The notes under the pieces are model-generated. The model did no database searches and was not told where the DNA came from. It saw only the letters and a list, made by a program, of their open reading frames with translations. DNA of 64,000 nucleotides, from contig CM049313.1 of NCBI GenBank assembly GCA_026874595.1, positions 62,995,659 to 63,059,658 of the forward strand, in the 5' to 3' direction. Source of the stretch: Sipunculus nudus (taxonomy: Eukaryota; Annelida; Sipuncula; Golfingiida; Sipunculidae). Position numbers and translations under genes: made by a program. Below, piece by piece: positions 35,555-46,127 of this stretch. The stretch's first letter is position 1. Each line of letters begins with the position of its first letter.

Positions 35555-38104
35555 CAAAAGGAATTTTATGAAAAGCTGTACTCACAAGATGTGTCTTCTC
35601 AGAATACACTCAGTGACATGTTTCATGGTGTGTTAGTTGATCAGCCGAGATTCAGCGAGGAAGACCAAGCTTTACGCGTAACCAAAATTACGGATAATGA
35701 AGTTCTAAATTGCATTAATTCTTTTGCACGGGGAAAACGCCAGGATCAGATAGTTTACCAATAGAATTCTATCAAATATTTTGGGAAATGTTAAAAGAAC
35801 ATCTCATGAATTGTTTTAATTACTGTTTAGACAGAAATAAACTTTCGATAACACAGAGACAAGGAATACTTTTATTAATTCCAAAGAAAGGAAAAGATTT
35901 AGAATTGTTGAAAAACTGGCGCCCGCTAACTTTATTAAATACTGACTATAAAATTCTTACAAAATGTGTCGCTCTTAGGGTTAAAAAAATTTTACCTAAT
36001 ATTATAAATCATGACCAAACGGGATTTATGCCAAATCGATATATGGGAGAAAATATCAATAGAATTTTTGGACTTCATAATATCTGTTCAAAATCTGGAA
36101 TTAAAGCATAGATAATGAGCGTCGATTTCGAAAAGGCATTTGATTTTTTAAGTCATGATTTCATTAAACAATCCTTAACATATTTTTACTTTCCAAAATT
36201 GATAATTAACTGGATTCTGACATTTTACTATGACATATCAACCTGTGTGACAAATAATGGCTGGGCAAGTGTCTTTTTCCCTGTGTTAAGAGGGGTAAGG
36301 CAGGGGTGCCCCCTTTCCCTGTATATATTTACCTTATGCGTTGAAATACTAGCTATATTGATACGAAATAAGCGCGAAATTCAGGGTATAAAGGTTAACC
36401 ATATAGAACATAAAATCAGCCAATATGCAGACGACACTATGCTGTTCCTTACTGGTGGTTGTCAAAGCATCGCAAAAGTATTAAGCCTTCTTAAACAATT
36501 TAAGTATGTTAGTGGTTTACATGTTAATGTTGATAAAACAGATATAATGCCTATTGGTGACCACAGCCTTGATAAAACGGAGATCGAAGCATTAAATATA
36601 AAATGGACAAAAGGACCTCTGAGGTTACTCGGATTTTATCTAACACATAATTTATCTGATGTTTATGAAATAAATTTTCGACCAAAGATTAATGTGATGA
36701 AAAATTTAATTAACACATGGGCAAGGCGTAATTTAAGTTTAATGGGCAAAACTGTAATTTTAAAGTCCCAAATACTGTCCTAAATTATTCATCTATTGTC
36801 TTGTTTACCTAATCCACCAGAAAGTTATTTTAGGGAAATTCAAACTTTTATGTTTAATTTTTTATGGAGGAACGGTCCTGAGAGAATTAAAAGAAATATA
36901 TTGATCATGCCTAAATACGAAGGGGGCTTAAATCTGCCTGTTCCATCAGCTCTGGCCAAAACATTAAAACTAACCTGGATTAAAAGGTTGTATGATGGGA
37001 ATCTTGAAACAGGCTGGAGACAAATTGTTGCATCAACATTTTTATAAGTGGTTGAGTTTTATTTTTAAATGCAATTTGAAAAGTGAGGATAATACTGCTA
37101 TCAGGAGCAGGCTTGATAATTTTTGGGCAGAGATGTTTGATATTTGGTATAAGTTTAATTTTCATGAACCTGATGATATAGTTGATTATATTATGCAGCC
37201 ATTGTGGTATAACAGTTTGATCAAAATTGAGCAAAGGGTTATATTTTATTATGAATGGTTCCAGGCAGGTGTTATCTTAGTTAAAGATTTGATGACAAAA
37301 TGTAACAACAGATGGCGTCTCAAAACCTTAGATGAGTTGAGAACTGAATATGGTATATCTGTTAATTATCTTTGTTATTATGGTATAAAAGAGGCCATTG
37401 GGAAGAAATGGAGATCACGTATGAATAAATGTTCTGGAAATTTCGTAAATGGATACAAATACGGAATGGATAGATTTTTAGCATCCAAAGATGTGAAGAG
37501 CAAGTGTTATACATACTTTGTATCTCCCTTATATAATAACTTAAATGAGCCAGTACGATCATGGCATCATGATATGAACAAAATTAATATATCAGATTTA
37601 CAGAATGCATGTAGAAAACTATACACAAATACTATATCAACAAAAATCAGGGTATTTCAGTATAAATTAATTTACAGGAGATTAACCTTGAACCCTTTTT
37701 TACATAAAATTGGTATAGTTGAGAACGGACTATGTACCTTCTGTCAGGAACACCCAGAGACTATTATGCATCTGTTCTGGAACTGCAGAATTGTAACAGA
37801 CTTCTGGTCAGATATTAAGAGATGGCTAGCAGATACTAATATTGATATATTAGATAACTTGATAAACGAAAATGTCATATTGTTTAACTGTTCAGATAAC
37901 TGGACTGCAAACTCTTTCTTACTTTATGCAAAATATTTTATATATGTTAGTAGATGTATGAAATCAAGCCCGAGGCTCACTGCTTTCAAAACAAATGTGA
38001 AGTACATACATAGACTTGAAAGACACATTGCGTGCGAAAACGGAAAACTGAGTACCCATAAGGCAAAATGGCTTCCCCTTGAGGGACTCCTTTCGGACAG
38101 CTGA
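35555..38104 (+). pseudogene. LINE ORF2, 3' part: reverse transcriptase and C-terminal CCHC-like domain (broken)
   Basis: After A3 the frame resumes with KEFYEKLYSQD. Reverse transcriptase motifs follow: LIPKKGKDLELLKNWRPLTL, VDFEKAFD, RGVRQGCPLS and the catalytic QYADDTMLFL (YADD 36424-36435). Near the C-terminus is CTFCQEHPETIMHLFWNC, the zinc-binding motif typical of Tx1/L1-like ORF2. There are in-frame stops at 36109 and 36781 and a frameshift around 37000-37045. Reverse transcription in such elements is primed at the nicked target. Confidence 0.9.
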
Positions 38105-38735
38105 TTATACGCAGCAGCAACCAGTTTGATTTTGTATGTATATTTTATGTTTATGTATATTGTACGTCTTGTGTAAATAGACCATCCGGGTCTATTGTGT
38201 CACTTGTGTTTGTAATATTTGAATGTCTTTTTTGTTTGAATAAAAAAAAAAAAAAAAAAAAGAATGAAGATTCTAGGTACAGTATTTACAATTTGTGCCT
38301 TGTTAACAGATGTTCACATTTTTAAAGGTCTCAAAAATAAAGAAAAAAATTCGTAAAAAATCAAAAAATACAGGTGGTGCCACCAGTCTGCAGGAACTGA
38401 TGGAACATCTCATGATTAATATGTATGCCAAAAATCATGACCATCAGTGATGTAGTTAATGAGATATTGAAGATTTTGTATGAAATTTTTGACTATTTGG
38501 GGGGGGGGACTTTGGGGCCCCATAGCTCGAAGGATATGGGTAACAGAGACCTCATTTCTGGTTTCCAAGGAGATTTTTCATGGACCTCTCTGAATGTCAA
38601 GTAACATGTTTCTAGGTCCAGCGGTTACGATTTGTGCCAGGTTAACGGATGGACGGACAGACGGACAGACAGACGGACAGACGGACAAAGGGTAATCGCT
38701 ACAGCTCAGATGACTTACAGTCAGCTGAGCTAAAA

Positions 38736-39507
38736 AATGATTAAAAAGCTAAAAAATTAAAGGCTCTTAAAAATTCTAATATTTCAACAGATCTGACCTT
38801 GAAGATGCAGATCAAGATCATCAGTTTTTTCTAGGTCACTTGATTTTTAACTCATTTGACAGCCTAACATTTGACATCTTTCATTTTGATTTTTAGAAAA
38901 TTCATCAATCCATTTAAGAATTATATAATATTTTTGTTCATTTTAAAACAAATATGGAATTTTTCAAGGTCAAGGCCACTGACACAGTCAAGTCATGACC
39001 CCTATTTAAATAGACTTCATTTTATAAGTAAAACCCATATCAAGGCATGGGCATAATCTGAAAGAAATTTGTAACCTAGTTTTTGACTTATAAAAACTCA
39101 TACTACTGTCAAGAGGCAATGATAGGGGTATTTAGAGGTGATTTACAGTCAGCTGAGCTAAAAAAGGAATTATAGGTGGCACTACCATACTGCCATACAA
39201 CACAAAGCTATCCAAGATTGTTGGTGAACCTGATTTTTGACCAATAAATGCAACCTTTCTTGAGATATTTAAAATTTTGTGTGGTTTTAACAAAATGTAG
39301 ATTTATTCAAGGTCAGGGTCATTCTCCTAGAAAGGATCATGTTACAAATTTTAATAGGCTTCATCCTCTTACAAATATCTATGCACAGGTAAAATTTGAT
39401 CTTGCTCACAAGATTTTTCACAATGGCAGCACCATGCTGAAAACACAGTCTTCCCACACTTTATCTGGGGATACAATGAAACTTTTGACTCACCTCTGTA
39501 GGCCCAT
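38736..39507 (+). mobile_element. Tail fragments of family A and family C elements next to the SERINC array
   Basis: A second family A 3' end (CAGTCAGCTGAGCTAAAAAA) closes near 39166. From about 39168 a family C piece follows (TATAGGTGGCACTACCA, GGTCAGGGTCATTC) and ends with TATCTGGGGATACAATGAAA at about 39462-39481, matching the right end of C1. Both are 5'-truncated. The 36-bp array begins about 30 bp later. Confidence 0.65.
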
Positions 39508-41885
39508 GGATGATGTGAAGGTCATCAGCCTGTGTATGCTCCAATTTTTGTGATAAACACTGACCTGTATAAGCTCATGGATGAAGTGATGATCACTGAA
39601 CTGTGTAAGCTCATGGATGATGTGAGGAACAATTACCTGTGTAAGCTCATGGATGATGTTTGGGTCACTGACGTGAGTAAGCTCTTGGATGATGTAAGGG
39701 TCACTGACCTGTGTAAGCTCATGGATGATTTTAGGGTCACTGACCTGTGTAAGCTCATGGATGATGTAAGGGTCACTGACCTGTGTAAGCTCATGGATGA
39801 TGTTAGGGTCACTGACCTGTGTAAGCTTATGGATGATGTGACGGCCAATTACCTGTATAAGCTCCTGGATGATGTGAGGGTCACTGACCTGTGTGTCAGC
39901 TCATGGATGATGTGAGGGACAATTACCTGTGTAAGTTCACGGATGATTTTAGGGTCACTGACCTGTTTAAGCTCATGGATGATGTGAGGGACACTGACCT
40001 GTATGAGCTAATGGATGATGTGAGCATCACTGATCGGTGTAAGCTCAAGGATGATGTTAGGTTCACTGACCTGTATAATTTCATGGATGATGTGAGGGTC
40101 ATTGACCTGTGTAAGCTCATGGATGATGTAAGGGTCACTGACCTGTATAATCTCATGGATGATGTGAGGTTCACTGACCTGTATGGGCTCACAGATGATG
40201 CAAGGGACACTGACCTGTATTAGCTCATGGATGATGTAAGGGTCACTGACCTGTATAATCTCATGGCTGATGTGAGGTTCACTGACCTGTATGAGCTCAT
40301 GGATGATGTAAAGGTCATTGACCTGTATAATCTCATGGATGATGTGAGGTTCACTGACCTGTATGAGCTCACAGATGATGAGAGGGACACTGACCTGTAT
40401 AAGCTCATGGATGATGTAAGGGTCACTGACCTGTATAATCTCATGGCTGATGTGAGGTTCACTGACCTGTATGAGCTCATAGAGGATGTAAGGGTCACTG
40501 ACCTGTATAATCTCATGGATGATGTGAGGTTCACTGACCTGTATGAGCTCACAGATGATGTGAGGGTCACTGACCTGTGTAAGCTCATGGATGATGTGAG
40601 GGTCACTGACCTGTGTGAGCTCCTGGATGATATAATGGACACTGACCTGTTTAAGCTCCTGTTAGGGTCACTAACCTGTATGAGCCCATAGATGATGTGA
40701 AGGTCACTGACCTGTGTAAGCTCATGGATGATGTAGAGGTCATTGACCTGTATAATCTCATGGATGATGTGAGGTTCACTGACCTGTATGAGCTCACAGA
40801 TGATGAGAGGGACTCTGACCTGTATAAGCTCATGGATGATGTAAGGGTCACTGACCTGTATAATGTCATGGCTGATGTGAGGTTCACTGACCCGTATGAG
40901 CTCATAGAGGATGTAAGGGTCACTGACCTGTATAATCTCATGGATGATGTGAGGTTCACTGACCTGTATGAGCTCACAGATGATGTGAGGGTCACTGACC
41001 TGTGTAAGCTCATGGATGATGTGAGGGTCACTGACCTGTGTGAGCTCACAGATGATGTGAGAGTCACTGACCTGTGTAAGCTCATGGATGATGTGAGGTT
41101 CACTGACCTGTATGAGCTCATAGAGGATGTAAGGGTCACTGACCTGTATAATCTCATGGATGATGTGAGGTTCACTGACCTGTATGAGCTCACAGATGAT
41201 GTGAGGGTCACTGACCTGTGTAAGCTCATGGCTGATGTGAGGTTCACTGACCTGTATGAGCTCATAGAGGATGTAAGGGTCACTGACCTGTATAATCTCA
41301 TGGATGATGTGAGGTTCACTGACCTGTATGAGCTCACAGATGATGTGAGGGTCACTGACCTGTGTAAGCTCATGGATGATGTGAGGGTCACTGACCTGTG
41401 TGAGCTCCTGGATGATATAATGGACACTGACCTGTTTAAGCTCCTGTTAGGGTCACTAACCTGTATGAGCCCACAGATGATGTGAAGGTCACTGACCTGT
41501 GTAAGCTCATGGATGATGTGAGGGTCCCTGACCTGTGTAAGCTCATGGATGATTTGAGGTTCACTGACCTGTACAATCTCTTGGATGATGTGAGGGTCAC
41601 TGACCTGTGTGAGCTCATGGATGATGTAAGGGTCACTGCCCTGTATAATCTCATGGATGATGTGAGGGTCACTGACCTGTATAAGCTGGTGGATGATGTG
41701 AGGGTCCCTGACCTGTATGAGCTCATGGATGATGTGAGGGTCACTGACCTGTATGAGCTCATGGATGATGTGAGGGACACTGACCTGTATGAGCTCATGG
41801 ATGATGTGAGGGTCACTGACCCGTATGAGCTCCTGGATGATGTGAGGGTCACTGACCTTTATTAGCTCATGGATGATGTGAGGAC
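39508..41885 (-). repeat. 36-bp minisatellite built from the SERINC exon 2 5' splice site (~65 copies)
   Basis: The monomer on the minus strand is CCTCACATCATCCATGAG followed by CTTATACAGGTCAGTGA(C). It equals the last 27 nt of exon 2 plus the first 9 nt of intron 2. The first copy is the functional exon end itself, and the array extends directly into the intron. Most monomers read CAG|GTCAGT at the duplicated donor, at least as good as the native AAG|GTCAGT. As 36 is a multiple of three, frames stay open on both strands, encoding repeats such as VSDPHIIHELIQ. The long open frames here are a by-product of this and are not independent genes. Confidence 0.93.
40571..41495. repeat. Higher-order duplication inside the 36-bp array (785-bp period)
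   Basis: A rare shortened 29-bp monomer (GTTAGGGTCACTAACC context) occurs at 40661 and again at 41446, with matching neighbours on both sides. The 785-bp spacing equals 21 normal monomers plus the 29-bp one. This indicates a secondary segmental duplication of about 22 units, so the array grew by unequal exchange or replication slippage at two scales. Confidence 0.8.
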
Positions 41886-42021
41886 TCTGCATCACACAGC
41901 AGGCCAGTGTGATGAGGAGCAAGAAGAAGGTGTACATCAGTCTGGTGCTGACAGACTCCCTCATCCAGGGAAAGAACCCACAGCATAACCGGCATGGTGA
42001 GGGTCCACAGCAACAGCCAAT
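41857..42021 (-). CDS. SERINC: SERINC exon 2 (Cys-rich N-terminus and first membrane segments)
   Basis: This 165-nt exon encodes 55 residues in phase 0 at both ends. It opens with a cysteine-rich stretch (IGCCCGPSPCRLCC), followed by STRLMYTFFLLLITLACC and MQSPHIIHELIK. This matches the SERINC N-terminal pattern of clustered Cys residues, 'TRLIY', a hydrophobic helix and 'MQ'. The acceptor is TTTTATAG at 42022-42029. The donor is AAG|GTCAGT with GT at 41856-41855. The last 27 nt of the exon and the first 9 nt of the intron form the monomer of the minisatellite that follows directly in intron 2. The reading frame stays open into the array for several hundred codons, so only the next exon (which continues LRGF) shows where coding should stop. 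Confidence 0.93.
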
Positions 42022-43569
42022 CTATAAAACAATACAGTAACATACAATCAATCAGTGCTGGTCAGACCTAGTTCTTTGATAAATCATAAGACAATCTTAG
42101 CTACATATTTCACAGGCCAAATGACAATTTAGACCAATTAGTGGTTGGAGTCTGTTCCTTTTGCATAATCAATCATCAGTTTGAGCAAACTGATTGATGA
42201 TCGATTAATAATAGGTTCAGGCAAATATAAAGAAACCTGCTGTTATCCTTGAAATTGTACTTTCTTAACAAAAGCAAAAAAAGAGAAGTTTTTGCCTTTT
42301 TTATGTTTTCCTATTGTTGGTAAAATATGCTTTTAAATGTTTCATTTTAATTATTTATAATAATCAAGAAATTAATGACAATCCAGGACATCTACTTGCT
42401 GCATAGACCCGGATAATTTTTTGAGCATTTTAACGCCATACAGCCTATATTGTGCAATGTACATCTTGTTACAAAACTCTCCGCTTATTCTGCAGCTCCC
42501 TGCCAGTTCTGAGAGGTTTATTACGTCCTCCGTTCTCGCATCTACCGTGTCATGCTCAGTAACATAAGGAAGTTATTTGGGAACAAAGAATTATTATCTT
42601 GATTATGATGTAATCGATAGTTGCCTTTGGTAAACGAGGGCTTGAAAGTGGCAGCAAACCGACTGACTTTCGATAAAACTCGATGATGTGTCAAAAACAG
42701 AAAAAAAGGTGGTACCATCAGCCTTCAGGAACAGGTACCAGGTAAATTGTGGTTTCAGGACACTTAATGAACCCACATCTGAGAAGCTAATACCCCTGAT
42801 GTATTAATGCAGAAATATACCGGTGGCAGCACCAGTCTTCAGGAACTGATAAACTAGTCATGATTTAAAAACATACAAGGTTTCAGGACACCAGGTGAAA
42901 CTACAGCTGAGAAACTCATACCATTGCTGTCATTTGACATTCTTAAAAGCAGTGAAAAATTGGGTAAAAATTAGAAAAGATATAGGTGGTGCCACTAGTC
43001 TTTAGCATTTTAGAACCTGCCCCTGACCAATAGTGCGGCGGCTAAAGGAAAAATTGTTCAAATTGTGATAAAAGTACCAAATTTGGTACAGTTGTAGTAT
43101 TGTACACTGGCTTTCATTTAAGAAATAGTTCCAAGAAATATTCATGGTATTTCAGGGGTGGATCCTGCAATTACTTTTGGGGTATCGATAAATTAAATAA
43201 TTGATAATGTCTAAACTAAAAGTGTTCGATCAAGGCCTTTATTTTGCAGCACATGGAATACAGAAGTCTGCTGATGCTCAGGTTTACTTTCAAGTGAAAT
43301 TAATTCAGTTTAACAAGCCATCTGAAATAATAATAAATGGAGCAGGATGTATTTATTTATCAAGTATCGTGAAGAACAAATGCGATTTAGAACGCCTTTT
43401 TAATTTTATTAACATGTATATATATCGCAAACATGTTTCATATAACAAACGTAAGCTTACCATTAATTGAATAATTAACTAAATAAAGGGTATGGTGACA
43501 GCATGAATTATTACATGGACATAATTATAACTTTTTATATTTGTCAATCAGCCTACTAAAGAGCAAGTT
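42022..43569. other. Sequence upstream of SERINC exon 2 (intron 1), with decayed family A units
   Basis: No exon 1 (a Met start with a donor in phase 0) was found. Decayed units with AGGTGGTACCATCAG, CCGGTGGCAGCACCAG and TAGGTGGTGCCACTAG lie at 42707-43000. The block 43025-43095 (TTGTTCAAATTGTGATAAAA) is repeated in inverse orientation at about 55330-55400. Confidence 0.5.
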
Positions 43570-44250
43570 AATTATTCAGAAAAAATGTTTCGGAACTCTG
43601 CCTGTCTACTTTTCCTGTTCATATAAGGGCTCTAGACCTTTTGAATTACAGACCTGTCAGAATTCCAATATGGCTACGACAGCCCAATCGCTGATTTTCT
43701 TTCGCACATGATAACTCAACAACAGCAAGATACTTCAGCTTTCTTAAATTCACAGGGATGATTGGTACATATCCGAGGGCTTAAGACCTATTGAATTACA
43801 GACATGTCGGAATTCTAATGTGGCCATCAGATCATAATGGGTGATTTTCTTTCACACCGGATATCTGAAAAAGAACATGCTTGATCTTTATCATTTTCTC
43901 AGGGATCATTGGTGCCTATGCGGACCCAATCCCTTTCCAATAACAGACCTGTCAGAATTCCAATATGGCTCCCAGCACACAACTGGGTATATTCTTTTAA
44001 GCGCAATATCTCAACAAGAACAAGCTTGATCTATGTACACAAAGATGATTGGTACCTATAAGGGCTCCATCTCTATCGAATTGCAGACCTGTCGAAATCA
44101 CAATATGGCCACCAGAGCACTATCATTGAATTTCTTTCGCAACAATATGCTTCATCTTTCTCAAATTCACAGGGATCATTGGTGCCTATGAGGGCTTCTG
44201 ACCTATTGAAATACAGACTTAGTCAAAATCAAATAATGCCAACAGACTAC
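43570..44250. repeat. ~145-bp tandem repeat, 4-5 diverged units
   Basis: Blocks similar to ATTACAGACCTGTCAGAATT, followed by CAATATGGC and TGATTTTCTTTCGCAC, recur near 43647, 43797, 43945, 44083 and 44213. No coding content was recognised. Confidence 0.75.
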
Positions 44251-44429
44251 AACCCGTGATTTTCTATTGCACACATTATTTCAGACATAATTTCTTTAAT
44301 ATTATTTGAACCAGTAGGATTTTTCCCCTCATGCATATGGATAAAAAACCTGTTTCTGTTTGTCATATTTTTCAACTTTAACTTAATTTTCCACCCATAT
44401 GTAAACTAGTCCAGCACTAGCAGAAATGC

Positions 44430-46127
44430 TAATGCAGAAATAGCAACATGGAATGCACATGGACTTAAGAACAAAATTAAATCAGTGGAAGTTTAAGAAT
44501 TGATAAATAATCACAGTATTGTATGTATCACTGAGACATGGGCAACCATGGATGATGAATTTTCTGATGCATTCCACAGGTACTATGGTTATGGAATAGT
44601 CAGGAAGAATACAGTGAGAGGAGGGGTCTTAGTTCTTACTTCATAAGGTAGATGGATCCTGCGTATTATCAGATGATCTGTTCGATCACTTTCCTTTAAG
44701 CTGTTCACTTAATATTATCAGACCAAGGAAAGAGCTTTCGAATGAACACTTATGTGAACTGACAAAATAGGTAAAATTTTATCAGACTGATAAAGATAAA
44801 ACAAATATTTCAAAATCATAAGAACTAATAGAATGTGCGTTAATTTTCAACACATTTAATGAAACCTTAGAAACATATCCAGACAAAGCAAGTGAGGCAT
44901 CGGTTAGTATTTATCAAATATATCCTACAGAAATAAACAAATCTTGCGAGACAACATGAAACTAAAGCAACCAAAATGGTGGGACAAAGAATTTTGGAAA
45001 AATTAAAAATATATAGCTTTGAATAAGTATAGATGTACAATATCAGATGGCAACTTACTTAATAATTAACAAACAAAAAACAGAGGTTTAAAAAATTATG
45101 TGAAGAAAAGAAGGCAATCATCCAAGCTTCAGAGGTGCAAAAGGTGATAGGTGCATTAGACACTGATTTCATGTGGAAAAACATGAGATTTTAAAATAAA
45201 AAGAAAACTGTTACAACAGTAGAACCGGTACGTTGGTACAAACATTTTAAGGAACTTTTGGATTCATCAACACATGAAATAAATTAGAAAATGTATTAGA
45301 AATTGAAAATGATACAGAGCTTGATGGACTCATAACACCATGTGAAGTACAGAAAGCCTTAAAGGAAAAGAAAAGAGGAAAGGCCCCAGGGCCTGACGGG
45401 ATAACGGTAGATATATTGAAAGATACATATAGTCACATATCGTCTCATATATAACAATTATTTAATAGTGCATTGAGAAATGGATTTTTCCAAGCCTCTT
45501 GGAGCAAAGCATATATTGTACAAATTCGCAAAAAGGCTTCCACCATAGATCCTAAAAAATTATAGAGGTATTTCATCACTTAATACCATGGGTAAACTAT
45601 TTACAAAAATATTGGCAAACAGAATTCAAAATTATGTTGCCAAGCTGGATTATTATGTGAAGCACAAACTGGCTATAGGAAAGGTTATTCAACAGTAGAC
45701 CATATATTTTCTTTAAAAGGGTGTCTGCAGAAATATTTTACAAAAAAGAAAAGAAGGTTTTATAACACTTTTATTGATTTTTCAAATGCTTTTGATAGTG
45801 TACAACATGATATATTGTGGTATGCTTCAGTTAAATCTGGGATAAAAGGGAAACTCTTACAGACACTTCAGTCAATATATAGTCAAATGAAATCAATGAA
45901 ATTAATTGTATGGTTACACCAGTATTATTATATGGTTCAGAACTGTGGGGCTATGAAAGATGTGAAATAATTGAAAAGGTGCAATATAAATTTTGCAAAT
46001 ACATTCTAAAAATTATCTCTTCAGTTCCGAACGCAGCGTCATTGGTACAGTTTGGAAGGCATCCAATGTATGTCGGTCAGTAATTAAGATGTGTAAAATA
46101 CTGGACAAAACTAGTACATTATGGTAA
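44430..46127 (+). pseudogene. Decayed LINE polyprotein (CR1/jockey-like), internally deleted
   Basis: An endonuclease start is readable (AEIATWNAHGLKNK, CITETWATMDDEF), then reverse transcriptase (KKRGKAPGPDGITVDILKD, FIDFSNAFDSVQHDILW). The text then jumps near 45890 to a C-terminal region (PVLLYGSELWGYE). The palm motif with the catalytic aspartate pair is missing, so a deletion removed it. Many stops and frameshifts are present. The C-terminal reading frame continues at 48192 after element C1. Confidence 0.8.

Larger units (their letters stand above)
28618..38260 (+). mobile_element. Full-length L1/Tx1-type LINE, interrupted by A3
   Basis: The element begins GACTTCCGGTAAGATGGC and ends in an A-run at 38242-38260. 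It is bounded by a perfect 14-bp target duplication AGAATGAAGATTCT (28604-28617 and 38261-38274). That sequence belongs to the family A core, so the LINE landed in A1. ORF1 is intact. ORF2 has endonuclease, reverse transcriptase and a C-terminal CCHC-like motif, but is broken. Without the 4.19-kb A3 insertion the LINE is about 5.45 kb, a normal full length. The exact duplication and intact ORF1 suggest a fairly recent insertion. Confidence 0.93.
24955..38735 (+). mobile_element. Family A element, copy A1 (host of A2 and of the LINE)
   Basis: The left end CAAGTGACCCATGGGTC holds a 12-bp palindrome (24960-24971) followed by GCTCAGCTGAC (24977-24987). The right end is a long imperfect hairpin (AGCTCAGATGACT ... 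AGTCAGCTGAGCT) closing with TCAGCTGAGCTAAAAA at 38721-38736. Before it lies an ACGG/ACAG microsatellite (38649-38690). The core consists of ~336-bp units beginning ACAGGTGGCKCCACCAG. A2 and the LINE sit inside this core. The net length without insertions is about 1.6 kb. Confidence 0.82.
5165..42021 (-). other. SERINC: SERINC gene locus (partial; seven coding exons, large introns)
   Basis: The minus strand holds seven separate exons that translate in order into a SERINC (TMS1/TDE1) protein: the Cys-rich N-terminus, the conserved 'LVGYMAVYR' block, the 'GSFYIP' block, the 'FAHTWNASW' block, the following paired membrane segments and the 'LQASLITLY' block. Exon phases match at every join (0, 2, 1, 2, 1, 1). 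SERINCs are multipass membrane proteins of plasma membrane and endosomes, linked to serine-derived lipid synthesis and to phospholipid scrambling. About 55-60% of a usual ~450-residue protein is covered. The initiator exon (first ~20 residues) and the C-terminal third are not found in the window. Introns reach 17.1 kb and 11.1 kb and are filled with mobile elements. The paralogue cannot be assigned. Confidence 0.93.

Noticed and set aside
39508-41885. CRISPR-like array
   Set aside because: There are no spacers. The units are contiguous 36-bp copies in a eukaryotic intron.
40651-41964. A 437-codon minus-strand open frame and several plus-strand frames (VTDLYELMDDVR-type repeats)
   Set aside because: Apart from the exon 2 segment, these are open only because the 36-bp unit is a multiple of three and lacks stops. 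They are array by-products, not a repeat protein gene.
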